DNA from: Mycolicibacter longobardus
GTDB taxonomy: Bacteria > Actinomycetota > Actinomycetes > Mycobacteriales > Mycobacteriaceae
NCBI RefSeq assembly: GCF_002102265.1
Contig: NZ_LQPG01000040.1
Location: 47,036-111,035, forward strand
DNA length: 64,000 nt
Reading direction: 5' to 3'
In this document: piece after piece, positions 45,192 to 54,280 of the stretch
Position numbering within the stretch: position 1 is the stretch's first letter
Layout: every line of letters starts with the position of its first letter
Made by a program: the position numbers and the translations under genes
Notes under the pieces: generated by a model
What the model was told of the DNA's origin: nothing
Database searches by the model: none
What the model saw: only the letters and a program-made list of their open reading frames with translations

Positions 45192-48100
45192 GTGCCCACA
45201 CTGCAAGTCCCCGCGCAGTATCTGCGCGCCGACTCTGCGCCGCAGCCCCGCACCCTGATCGACATCCTGCAAGAGACCGCGGCCCGCTACCCCGACGCTC
45301 CCGCCATCGACGACGGCAAGGTGGTGTTGACCTACGGCGAGCTGATCGAGGACATCACCGACAGCGTCGCGTGGCTGGCCGCGCGCGGCCTCGGCCGCGG
45401 TGACCGCATCGGCATCCGGATGCCGTCGGGCAATTACGCGCTGTACGTGGCGATCCTGGCCGTGCTGGCCACCGGTGCGGCCTATGTGCCGGTGGACGCC
45501 GACGATCCCCTTGAGCGCGCCGAGCTGGTGTTCAACGAGGCGCAGGTGGCGGCGGTGATCACCGAGCGGGGCCTGACCCGCGGGCCCGGGGTGTCGCGCG
45601 GGTGGCAGGCCACGGCGCCGTCGACCAGCGACGACGCCTGGATCATCTTCACGTCGGGCTCCACCGGCACCCCCAAAGGCGTGGCGATCACCCATCGCAA
45701 CGCGGCGGCCTTCGTCGACGCCGAGGCACAGCTGTTCCTGCAGGACAACCCGATCGGTCCCGGCGACCGAGTGCTGGCCGGGCTGTCGGTCGCGTTCGAC
45801 GCGTCCTGCGAGGAGATGTGGCTGGCGTGGCGGTACGGCGCGTGTCTGGTGCCCGCACCGCGGTCACTGGTGCGCAGCGGCATGGACCTGGGTCCGTGGC
45901 TGGTGGCGCGTGACGTGACCGTGGTGTCCACCGTGCCCAGCCTGGCCGCATTGTGGCCGGCCGAGGCACTGGAAGCGGTGCGGCTGCTGATCTTCGGCGG
46001 CGAGGCCTGCCCGCCGGAGCTGGCGGCCCGGCTGGTGGTCGACGGCCGCGAAGTGTGGAACACCTACGGCCCCACCGAAACCACCGTGGTGGCCTGCGGC
46101 GCGCAACTCGACGGCTCCGGGCAGGTTCGCATCGGGCTGCCGCTGACCGGCTGGGACTTGGCCGTGATCGGCGCCGACGGCCAGCCTGTGGGCACCGGCG
46201 AGGTGGGCGAGTTGGTGATCGCGGGCGTCGGCCTGGGCCGCTATCTCGACGACGCCCGGGATGCCGAGAAGTACGCGCCGCTGCCCGCCCTGGATTGGCC
46301 GCGCGCCTACCGCAGCGGCGATCTGGTGCGGCTGGAAGCAGAAGGGCTGGTCTTCTGCGGACGCGCCGACGATCAGGTCAAAGTCGGCGGGCGGCGCATC
46401 GAGCTGGGCGAGGTGGACACCGCGCTGGTGACGCTGCCCGGGGTCAGCGGGGGCGCGGCCGCGGTGCGCACCAGTGCCGGCGGCACACCGCTGCTGGTCG
46501 GTTATCTGGTCAGTGCCGAACCGGACTTCGATCTGGTCGCCGCCCGCGCCGCGCTGGCCCGGCAACTGCCCGCCGCACTGATTCCCCGGCTGGTGCTGGT
46601 GGATGAGTTGCCCACCCGAACCTCGGGCAAGGTGGACCGCGACGCGCTGCCGTGGCCGGTGGGGCCGGAACCCGGGTCGTCCGGCGCCGGCGACCCCGAC
46701 ACCACCCTGGGCTGGCTGGCCGGGTTGTGGCGCGAGGTGCTGGGTGCCCCGGTCGAGGACGAGCAGGCCGATTTCTTCGCCCTGGGCGGTGGATCGCTGC
46801 AAGCCGCCCAGCTGGTGGCCGCACTGCGGCAGCGCTACCCGCAGACCACCGTCGCCCAGCTCTACGATCGTCCGCGCCTGGGCTCGCTGGCCGGATTCCT
46901 CGACGACATGGACCGGACCGATCCCTCGGCGGAGGCCGTCACGCGCCCGGTGCGCCCGACTCCCCTGCTGGCCCAGGCCGCGCAGGTGGTGGCGTCGGTG
47001 CCGCTGGCCACGCTGACCGGCCTGCAGTGGGTGACGTGGCTGGCGCTGATCAACAACACGGTGTCGGCGGTGCATCCGGTGGGCTGGCTGGTACGGCTGG
47101 ACTGGTGGTGGGTGATCACCGCGTTCGTGCTGTTCGTCACCCCGCTGGGCCGGATGGGCATCGCGGCGATCGGGGCGCGGGCATTGCTGGCCGGCCTGCA
47201 GCCGGGAACCTATCGGCGCGGCGGCCCGGAGCATCTGCGGGTGTGGATCGCCGAACGCCTCGCCGCCGCCAGCGGAGCCGAGAATCTGGCCGGGGCGCCG
47301 TGGCTGGTGTACTACGCGCGGGCGCTGGGCAACAAGATCGGCAAGGGCGTCGACCTGCACTCCGCCCCGCCGGTGACCGGGATGCTGACGCTGGGGCACC
47401 GCTGCTCCATCGAGCCGGAGGTGGACCTGAGCGGCTACTGGATCGACGGCGATGAGTTCCACGTCGGCCCCGTCACCGTGGGCAACGACGCCACCATCGG
47501 TGCGCGCAGCACCCTGCTGCCGGGTGCCTCGGTGGGCAAGGACGCCGATGTCGCCCCCGGGGCAGGCGTGGTGGGCGAGGTGAAGAAGGGCCAGTACTGG
47601 ACCGGCTCTCCGGCGGTGAAATCCGGCAAGGCGCACCATCCGTGGCCGGATCACCGGCCGCCGCCGCGCCCGGTGTGGGTGGCGGTGTACGGGCTGACCT
47701 CGATCCTGCTTGGCGGCCTGCCGTTGCTGGCGCTGGGCGCCGGGCTAGCCGTGCTCGGTTGGGCCGCCCGCGACGCCACCACACCGGGTGCGGTGATCGG
47801 CCCGGTGGCGTTGTGGACACCGGTGGCCGCGCTGACCGCGCTGGGCAGCTACGCGATCTTGACCATCGTCGGGGTACGGCTGTTGTCGATCGGGCTGAAA
47901 GAGGGCTACCACCCGGTGCGCAGCCGGTCGGGTTGGCAGCTGTGGGCGACCGAACGCCTGATGGACGCCGCCCGCGACTACCTGTTTCCGGTGTACGCCA
48001 GCCTGATCACGCCGTGGTGGCTGCGGTTGTTGGGCGCGAAGGTCGGTGAGGGCACCGAGATCTCCACCGCGCTGGTGATTCCGAAGTTCACCACGATCGC

Positions 48101-49106
48101 CGACGGCGCCTTTCTGGCCGACGACACCATGGTCGCCTCCTATGAGCTGGGCGGCGGCTGGATTCACGTCGCGCCGGCCACCATCGGCAGACGCGCGTTC
48201 CTGGGCAACTCCGGGATCACCCAGCCGGGCCGGCGGGTACCCGACAACTCCTTGGTGGCGGTGCTGTCGACGGCGCCGCACAAGGCCAAGACCGGCTCGT
48301 CGTGGTTGGGCAGCCCACCGGTGCGACTGCGGCGCAAGGCCGCCGACCTCGACGTCGAGCGGACGTTCCACCCGCCGCTGCGACTGAAACTGATGCGCGC
48401 CGTCATGGAAACGTTCCGGGTGATCCCGGTGATGGTGACCTTTGCGATCGGAGTGGCGGTGCTCGGCGTTTTGCAGTGGGGGGCAACGCAGTTCGGCTAC
48501 GGCTGGACCGCCCTGGGCAGCGGTGTGACGCTGCTGGCCGCGGGCGCGGTGGCCGGCGGCGTCGCGGTGGTGGCGAAATGGCTGACCGTCGGCCGGATCC
48601 GGGCGACGCAGCGCCCGCTGTGGTCGTCGTTCGTGTGGCGCAACGAGGTGTCCGACACCTTCGTCGAGACGGTGGCCGCCCCGTGGTTCGCCCGCGCCGC
48701 CACCGGCACCCCGGTGATAAACCTGTGGCTGCGGGCGTTGGGAGCCACGATCGGCCGGGGAGTGTGGTGCGAGACGTACTGGCTGCCCGAGGCCGACCTG
48801 GTGACCCTGGCCGCCGGCGCGACCGTCAACCGGGGCTGTGTGGTGCAGACCCATCTGTTCCACGATCGGATCATGCAGATGGACACCGTGACCCTGGAGG
48901 CCGGCGCCACGCTGGGACCGAATTGCGTGGCGTTGCCGGCGGCCCGGCTGGGTGCCGGCGCTACCGTCGGGCCGGCCTCGCTGGTGATGCGCGGCGACGA
49001 GGTGCCCCCGGCGACCCGCTGGCAGGGCAATCCGATCGCGCCATGGACGGTGTCCGGCAAGAAGCGTGGCTCGTCGGACGCCACCGGTCAGGAGACCGCG
49101 GCGTGA
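45192..49106 (+). CDS. Pls/PosA-type non-ribosomal peptide synthetase-like protein
   Basis: 1304 residues: an adenylation domain (about 20-500, core A3 FTSGSTGTPKG and FGRADDQVKVGGRRIE-like CGRADDQVKVGG), a carrier domain with Ser535 in LGGGSLQ for phosphopantetheine, then six membrane helices interleaved with three left-handed beta-helix / acyltransferase-like domains (from about 620). This is the architecture of poly-amino-acid synthetases such as epsilon-poly-lysine synthetase. The product is unknown. GTG start, close to TACGTT (45178-45183), a possible leaderless promoter. It overlaps the peptidase by 4 nt. Confidence 0.9.
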   Translation: MPTLQVPAQYLRADSAPQPRTLIDILQETAARYPDAPAIDDGKVVLTYGELIEDITDSVAWLAARGLGRGDRIGIRMPSGNYALYVAILAVLATGAAYVPVDADDPLERAELVFNEAQVAAVITERGLTRGPGVSRGWQATAPSTSDDAWIIFTSGSTGTPKGVAITHRNAAAFVDAEAQLFLQDNPIGPGDRVLAGLSVAFDASCEEMWLAWRYGACLVPAPRSLVRSGMDLGPWLVARDVTVVSTVPSLAALWPAEALEAVRLLIFGGEACPPELAARLVVDGREVWNTYGPTETTVVACGAQLDGSGQVRIGLPLTGWDLAVIGADGQPVGTGEVGELVIAGVGLGRYLDDARDAEKYAPLPALDWPRAYRSGDLVRLEAEGLVFCGRADDQVKVGGRRIELGEVDTALVTLPGVSGGAAAVRTSAGGTPLLVGYLVSAEPDFDLVAARAALARQLPAALIPRLVLVDELPTRTSGKVDRDALPWPVGPEPGSSGAGDPDTTLGWLAGLWREVLGAPVEDEQADFFALGGGSLQAAQLVAALRQRYPQTTVAQLYDRPRLGSLAGFLDDMDRTDPSAEAVTRPVRPTPLLAQAAQVVASVPLATLTGLQWVTWLALINNTVSAVHPVGWLVRLDWWWVITAFVLFVTPLGRMGIAAIGARALLAGLQPGTYRRGGPEHLRVWIAERLAAASGAENLAGAPWLVYYARALGNKIGKGVDLHSAPPVTGMLTLGHRCSIEPEVDLSGYWIDGDEFHVGPVTVGNDATIGARSTLLPGASVGKDADVAPGAGVVGEVKKGQYWTGSPAVKSGKAHHPWPDHRPPPRPVWVAVYGLTSILLGGLPLLALGAGLAVLGWAARDATTPGAVIGPVALWTPVAALTALGSYAILTIVGVRLLSIGLKEGYHPVRSRSGWQLWATERLMDAARDYLFPVYASLITPWWLRLLGAKVGEGTEISTALVIPKFTTIADGAFLADDTMVASYELGGGWIHVAPATIGRRAFLGNSGITQPGRRVPDNSLVAVLSTAPHKAKTGSSWLGSPPVRLRRKAADLDVERTFHPPLRLKLMRAVMETFRVIPVMVTFAIGVAVLGVLQWGATQFGYGWTALGSGVTLLAAGAVAGGVAVVAKWLTVGRIRATQRPLWSSFVWRNEVSDTFVETVAAPWFARAATGTPVINLWLRALGATIGRGVWCETYWLPEADLVTLAAGATVNRGCVVQTHLFHDRIMQMDTVTLEAGATLGPNCVALPAARLGAGATVGPASLVMRGDEVPPATRWQGNPIAPWTVSGKKRGSSDATGQETAA

Positions 49107-50449
49107 GCAAACCCGCCAAGTCCTCGGCGAAGGCGGCCAAGGCCGTCCAGCCTGTCGTCGACCCCTACCTGCCCGGCAGCGGCAACAGCGGCTACCGGGT
49201 GTCACGCTATGAGCTCGATCTGGAGTACAAGGTCCACAGCAACCGGCTCTCGGGCACCGCGACCATCACCGCGGTCGCCCTGGCCACGCTGCGCGGGGTC
49301 ACCCTGGACCTGGCCGACGCGCTGTCGGTGACCAAGGTGTGGGTGAACGGCCGCCCACCTGCCCGGTTCACCCATTCGGCGGCCAAACTGCGGATCAAGC
49401 TGGCCAACCCGTTGCCGCCCGGTGCCGCGCTGGTGATCGCGGTCCGGTACTCGGGATCCCCGCGGCCCAGCGAAACCATTTGGGGGGAAGTCGGTTTCGA
49501 GGAGCTGTCCGATGGCGTACTGGTCTCCGGGCAGCCCAACGGCGCACCGTCCTGGTTCCCGTGTGACGATCACCCCACGGCCAAGGCCAGCTACCTGATC
49601 CAGATCAGCACCGACAGCCCCTATCACGCGGTCGCCAACGGCGAGCTGACGTCGCGGCGGGTTCGCGCGACGCGCACAACCTGGACCTACGAGCAGCCCG
49701 AGCCGACACCGACCTACCTGGTCACCCTGCAGATCGGCCGGTACGTCACCCATCAGCTGCCCGGCTCGGCGGTGCCCATCCGCGCGGTGCTGCCGGCCCG
49801 GCTGGGCGCGGAGTTCGACCGGGATTTCGCACCGCAGGCGCAGATGATGGAGCTGTTCGTCCGGCTGTTCGGCCCCTACCCGCTGACCGCCGGCTACACG
49901 GTGTTGGTCACCGACGACAGCTTGGAGATCCCCCTTGAGGCACAGGGGATTTCGATCTTCGGCGCCAATCACTGCGACGGGACCGGTGGATCCGAGCGGC
50001 TGGTCGCCCACGAGCTGGCCCACCAGTGGTTCGGCAACAGCGTCACCGTGGCTCGCTGGCGCGACATCTGGCTGCATGAAGGGTTCGCCTGCTACGCCGA
50101 ATGGCTGTGGTCGGAGCATTCCGGCGGGCCGAGCACCGACGACCTGGCCCGGCGCTACCACCGGCAGCTGACCGGGCTGCCACAGGACCTGCTGTTGGCC
50201 GATCCGGGGCCGGCCGACATGTTCGACGACCGGGTGTACAAGCGCGGCGCGATCACCCTGCACCTGCTGCGTACCCGACTCGGCGACGACGACTTCTTCG
50301 CCCTGCTGCGCGACTGGACCACCCGCTACCGCCACGGCAACGCCGGCACCGATGACTTCACCCGGCTGGCCGCCGGCTACGCCTCGGAGTCCTTGCAGCC
50401 GTTGTGGCAGGCCTGGCTGTATTCCACCGCGGTTCCACCGCTGCCCTAG
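49103..50449 (+). CDS. M1-family aminopeptidase
   Basis: 448 residues, a short M1 (gluzincin) peptidase lacking the C-terminal helical domain of PepN. An N-terminal beta-sandwich (about 30-210) precedes the catalytic domain with HELAHQWFGN and the third zinc ligand in WLHEGFA 18 residues on. There is no signal peptide; the first 20 residues are Lys/Ala-rich. GTG start overlapping the NRPS-like stop (GTGA), which implies linked roles, for example trimming the amino-acid polymer or its substrate. Confidence 0.91.
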   Translation: MSKPAKSSAKAAKAVQPVVDPYLPGSGNSGYRVSRYELDLEYKVHSNRLSGTATITAVALATLRGVTLDLADALSVTKVWVNGRPPARFTHSAAKLRIKLANPLPPGAALVIAVRYSGSPRPSETIWGEVGFEELSDGVLVSGQPNGAPSWFPCDDHPTAKASYLIQISTDSPYHAVANGELTSRRVRATRTTWTYEQPEPTPTYLVTLQIGRYVTHQLPGSAVPIRAVLPARLGAEFDRDFAPQAQMMELFVRLFGPYPLTAGYTVLVTDDSLEIPLEAQGISIFGANHCDGTGGSERLVAHELAHQWFGNSVTVARWRDIWLHEGFACYAEWLWSEHSGGPSTDDLARRYHRQLTGLPQDLLLADPGPADMFDDRVYKRGAITLHLLRTRLGDDDFFALLRDWTTRYRHGNAGTDDFTRLAAGYASESLQPLWQAWLYSTAVPPLP

Positions 50450-50474
50450 ACGTCGAGGGGGAAAATGGCGACCG

Positions 50475-51239
50475 ATGGCGGGTAACACGGACGATCAGCG
50501 TCCGCGCAAGGCGATCCTCGGGCAGCTTCCGCGGATCTGTCGGCCTGACGGATCGCCGATCCGGGTGCTGCTGGTCGACGACGAGCCCGCCCTGACCAAC
50601 CTGGTGACGATGGCCCTGCATTACGAGGGCTGGGTTGTCGACGTCGCCCACAACGGGCGCGATGCGATTGCCAAGTTCCACAGTGGCGAACCCGATCTGC
50701 TGGTTCTCGACATCATGCTGCCCGATGTCGACGGGCTGCGGATTCTGGAGCGGGTCCGCGAATCCGACCCCTACATTCCGACACTGTTCCTCACCGCCCG
50801 CGACTCGGTCGCCGACCGGGTCACCGGCCTGACCTCGGGCGCCGACGACTACATGACCAAGCCGTTCAGCCTGGAGGAGTTGGTGGCCCGGCTGCGCGGC
50901 CTGCTGCGCCGGTCCGCCCAGTTGGCGCCGCCGGTCGACGACGTGCTCGTCGTCGGCGACCTGACCCTGGATGGCGCGAGCCGGCAGACCGCCCGCGGCG
51001 GCACGCCGGTGGCGCTGACCACCACCGAGTTCGAACTGCTGCGGTTCCTGATGCGCAACCCGGGACGGGCGTTGAGCCGCGCCGAGATCCTGGACCGGGT
51101 CTGGAACTACGACTTCGCCGGGCGCACCAGCATCGTCGACCTCTACATCTCCTACCTGCGCAAGAAGATCGACGCCGGCCGGACTCCGATGATCCACACC
51201 GTCCGCGGGGTGGGGTACATGCTGAAGCCGCCGGAATGA
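50475..51239 (+). CDS. OmpR/PhoB-family response regulator
   Basis: 254 residues: a receiver domain with acidic pair Asp35-Asp36, phospho-acceptor Asp79 in LLVLDIMLPDVDG and Lys in YMTKPF, then a winged-helix DNA-binding domain (about 155-250: TTTEFELLRFLMRNPGRALSRAEIL, TVRGVGYML). A 28-residue N-terminal extension precedes the receiver. It resembles TrcR of M. tuberculosis but I do not assert orthology. A GAGGGGGAAA lies about 13 nt before the ATG. Confidence 0.92.
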   Translation: MAGNTDDQRPRKAILGQLPRICRPDGSPIRVLLVDDEPALTNLVTMALHYEGWVVDVAHNGRDAIAKFHSGEPDLLVLDIMLPDVDGLRILERVRESDPYIPTLFLTARDSVADRVTGLTSGADDYMTKPFSLEELVARLRGLLRRSAQLAPPVDDVLVVGDLTLDGASRQTARGGTPVALTTTEFELLRFLMRNPGRALSRAEILDRVWNYDFAGRTSIVDLYISYLRKKIDAGRTPMIHTVRGVGYMLKPPE

Positions 51240-52738
51240 GCAGCAACCCGCCCCGGTGGCGTCCGCGCGGCCTGCGACGGCAGTTGGTGCTCGGGGTGTC
51301 GGCCGTGGTGACCGTGGTGTTCGTCGCGGTGGGCGCAGTGTCGGTGCTGAGCCTGCGCACCTACGTCACCGCGATGAGCGACGCCGACCTGTATGAGTCT
51401 CTCAACGCCTTCAGCCGCTACTTCGCCGACTATCGCCACGTCGACAATGTGGTCGGACCCGACGGCCGGTCGAACATCGGGCAGGCCATGCTCGGTTTCA
51501 GCGACCAGACCCCCGGCAACGTGCTGGCGGTGCTGCGCGACGGCGCGGTGATCGGGGCGGTGGTGTTCACCAAGCAGAATCCCTACCCCGCGCCTGCCGA
51601 CGTGGTGGCCGCCATCGCGGAGCGGCCCTGGGCCGGTGGGCCGCCGCAGACGGTGGAATTGGGCAGCCTGGGTTCCTATCGGGTGGCCACTCGCGCCGTC
51701 GACGACGACGACCTGTTGTTCATCGGCGGTTCGCTGGACCTGGCGAACCGGACCGTCGAGCGTCGGCTGGCTGCCGCCGCTGCGCTGTACACCCTGGCAT
51801 TGTTGATCACCGCGGGGCTGACGATCATCGTGGTCAGCTATGCGTTGCGACCGCTGCGCCGGGTCGCCGCCACCGCCGCCTCGGTGGCCGCGATGCCGCT
51901 GACCGACAGCGACGAACGCATCACCGTCCGGGTGGACGACAGCGACGTCGACCCCGAAAACGAGGTGGGTATCGTCGCCGGCGCGCTGAACCGGCTGCTG
52001 GACAACGTCGACAGCGCCCTGGCCTACCGCAGTGATGCCGACCGGCGGATGCGGCAGTTCATCACCGACGCCAGCCACGAGCTGCGCACTCCGCTGGCGG
52101 CGATCCACGGCTACGCCGAACTCACCCGGCAGGACAGTTCGACCCTGCCGCGGACCACCGAATACGCGCTGGCCCGTATCGAGTCCGAGGCGCAGCGGAT
52201 GTCGTCGCTGGTCGAGGAGCTGCTGCTGTTGTCGCGGCTTGGTGAAGGTCAGGATCTGCGCCTCGAAGACGTCGACCTGGTCGATCTGGTGCTGGACGCG
52301 GTCAACGACGCGGCGGCGGCCGCCCCGAGCCACCACTGGATCAAGGACCTGCCCGCGATCCCGGTGTGGGTTCGCGGCGATCGGGCCCGGCTGCACCAGG
52401 TCGTCACCAACCTGCTGAAGAACGCCTGGGTGCACAATCCGCCCGGGGTGACGATCACGACGGCCATCACCGAGGACCGCGCCGGCGTGGGCGGGCCCAC
52501 CGCGGAGTTGACGGTGGCCAACGACGGGCCCGGTATCGACGCCGAGATGCTGCCGCACCTGTTCGAGCGGTTCGTCCGGGGAGACAAGGCCCGCTCCGGC
52601 CATCTGGGCAGCACCGGGCTGGGGCTGGCGATCGTCGCCTCGATCGTGGATGCGCACCGCGGCTCGGTGGGCGCGGAGTCACATGAGGGCTGGACGGTGT
52701 TCCGGGTTCGGTTGCCGATGGCCAATCCCCCGCCGTGA
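51236..52738 (+). CDS. sensor histidine kinase
   Basis: 500 residues. TM1 (about 16-38), an extracytoplasmic sensor of ~135 residues, TM2 (about 180-203), HAMP, a HisKA dimerisation domain with phospho-acceptor His281 in ASHELRTPLAAIHGY, and an HATPase_c domain with N box, NDGPGI and GSTGLGLAIV G boxes. It overlaps the response regulator by 4 nt, forming a two-component pair. The signal is unknown. Its 3' end overlaps a convergent gene by 60 nt. Confidence 0.93.
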   Translation: MSSNPPRWRPRGLRRQLVLGVSAVVTVVFVAVGAVSVLSLRTYVTAMSDADLYESLNAFSRYFADYRHVDNVVGPDGRSNIGQAMLGFSDQTPGNVLAVLRDGAVIGAVVFTKQNPYPAPADVVAAIAERPWAGGPPQTVELGSLGSYRVATRAVDDDDLLFIGGSLDLANRTVERRLAAAAALYTLALLITAGLTIIVVSYALRPLRRVAATAASVAAMPLTDSDERITVRVDDSDVDPENEVGIVAGALNRLLDNVDSALAYRSDADRRMRQFITDASHELRTPLAAIHGYAELTRQDSSTLPRTTEYALARIESEAQRMSSLVEELLLLSRLGEGQDLRLEDVDLVDLVLDAVNDAAAAAPSHHWIKDLPAIPVWVRGDRARLHQVVTNLLKNAWVHNPPGVTITTAITEDRAGVGGPTAELTVANDGPGIDAEMLPHLFERFVRGDKARSGHLGSTGLGLAIVASIVDAHRGSVGAESHEGWTVFRVRLPMANPPP

Positions 52739-53983
52739 CCAGGTGACGGAGAAGTCGACGACCAGCGCCGCCGGAACCGCCAGCGCCACCGGGGTGAACA
52801 TGTGCGACCCCGCCTCACCGGCGATGGCGGTCAGCACCCGTCCGCCGTACCCGTCCTCGGTTCCGGGCACCGTGACGCGCACCCGCGCCGATCCGGCATC
52901 CGGATCCGGGCGCAGGTAGAAGACGCCTCCGGGTTCCACCGGCCCGGTCAGCTCGGCGCCCTCGGCGTCGAGCAGCTCCGCCCCCACGGCACTCAGCGCG
53001 GCGGAGTCAGCGACCGACAGCCGCAGCGGCCCGACCACACCGTCGGCCAGGGTGGCCGCCGAGACGTCCAGTGCGGGTGCGGTGGTGCGGGCCCGTGCCG
53101 CGCCGGCCAGCAGGTACCGGTAGAGGGCCACCACGCGGTCGGCGTTGCGATAGGTGCTGGTGCCGTGCGGCCAGAAGTCGACGTCGCCGATGGTGGCCGG
53201 CATCTCCGGTCCTTCGACCGCTATCCGGTAGTACCGGTGGCCCCCGGCCGTGGCTCCCACTCCGAGCGCCTTGCGGTGGTTGCCGCCGGCACCGGTGGTC
53301 AGTCGCGACGACGGCACCTCCCGCCAGGTGCGGCCGTCGTCGGACTTGTGCAGAGTCACCGTCACCGAGTCGGACGCGACCAGTTCCAGGTGGTATCCCC
53401 CCAGCTCCAGCGCCTCGGCGAACTCGACGGTCACACCGTCTGGATCGCGCCACACCCGGACCGGCTCGGTGCGGGCACGGGTGTCCAGCTCCAGTCCGTT
53501 GGTCACCCACCAGATTGCGGCCTGGGTGCCGGCGATCGCCTCGTGCTCGGTGATGTTGCCGCTGCCCAGCCGGTATCCGGCCGCGCGCAGCCGGCGACTC
53601 AACTCGACGGTGGTGAGTCGCGGTACCGAATTGCGCAGGACCCAGTCGACCTGGACTTCGCGACCGTCCCGGCCGCCCCGGCCCAAGGTGCGCAGGTGCG
53701 ACACCGCCGACCAGGTGCCGATCCGGTAGGCCGACGGCCGGGTCGGGGCGATGCCGTGGAAGTCCAGCGAATACGCCGGGATGCCGGGGTTCAGCCGGAT
53801 CAGGTCGGTGCGCGCGGTGGTGCCGTCGGTGAACACGATGCGGTCAACGGTGTGCGAATACGTGCCGCCCCGGTACCGGGTCAGCCGGTCGATGTCGACG
53901 GCCGGGCGGGGACGCACCCTGCGGCGAGCGGTCACCGCGGGGGCGGTTCCGCGTGTCCGCAGATCTGGGGTTGCAAGTGTCAT
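52679..53983 (-). CDS. TQXA (thioester) domain protein with Ser at the Cys position
   Basis: 434 residues. The N-terminal half is a thioester/TQXA domain as on Gram-positive surface proteins: RGGTYSHTVDRIVF, then AYSLDFHG, and EAIAGTQAAIWWVTNGL with Gln154. In canonical domains the segment before the Asp carries Cys (Y-C-x-D) that bonds to the Gln; here it is Ser72 (codon TCG). A beta-domain follows (about 180-400), then a C-terminal hydrophobic helix and Arg-rich end. I see no signal peptide. ATG at 53983 is preferred; the frame opens at 54034. Confidence 0.78.
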   Translation of the reverse strand: MTLATPDLRTRGTAPAVTARRRVRPRPAVDIDRLTRYRGGTYSHTVDRIVFTDGTTARTDLIRLNPGIPAYSLDFHGIAPTRPSAYRIGTWSAVSHLRTLGRGGRDGREVQVDWVLRNSVPRLTTVELSRRLRAAGYRLGSGNITEHEAIAGTQAAIWWVTNGLELDTRARTEPVRVWRDPDGVTVEFAEALELGGYHLELVASDSVTVTLHKSDDGRTWREVPSSRLTTGAGGNHRKALGVGATAGGHRYYRIAVEGPEMPATIGDVDFWPHGTSTYRNADRVVALYRYLLAGAARARTTAPALDVSAATLADGVVGPLRLSVADSAALSAVGAELLDAEGAELTGPVEPGGVFYLRPDPDAGSARVRVTVPGTEDGYGGRVLTAIAGEAGSHMFTPVALAVPAALVVDFSVTWSRRGIGHRQPNPEHRPALM

Positions 53984-54280
53984 GCCGGGTTGACTTTCTG
54001 GTCTGATGCGCGCAGGACAGCGAATCGCCACCAAGGAGGGCGGGGCTGCGACGCTGAGAACGCTGAGGAATCAGGGCGTCAGAGAATCAACAACAACAAC
54101 ACACAGCGGGGCGGCACGAGACGTGCGGCAGCGGCTGTGCGAGGTACGACATGGGCATACCCTACGTCATGTACCGCAGCGGCGCGACCACCGGGGGATT
54201 CGATTCGCCCTGAGCGCAACTGGTGGGCAAACACGGAAGATGGTCCATGATTGGCGCCGGCACTCATCAGGAGGAAAGCA
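53984..54280. promoter_or_regulatory. intergenic region upstream of the encapsulin operon
   Basis: About 300 nt between two divergent genes, holding no convincing gene. It contains a CAACAACAACAAC run near 54090 and, at 54145-54176, an imperfect dyad (GGTACGACATG ... CGTCATGTACC) that might bind a regulator. A strong Shine-Dalgarno AGGAGGAAAG lies 3 nt before the encapsulin ATG, so the operon mRNA has a true 5' leader, unlike many neighbours. Confidence 0.4.

Noticed and set aside
43637..45265. 542-codon frame antisense to the APC permease
   Set aside because: Composition is Gly/His/Arg-rich shadow; the permease is clearly real.
48302..50449. Apparent fusion of synthetase-like sequence to the M1 peptidase in one 715-codon frame
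   Set aside because: The upstream 267 codons are out of frame with the NRPS-like gene and low-complexity; the peptidase has a GTGA overlap start at 49103.
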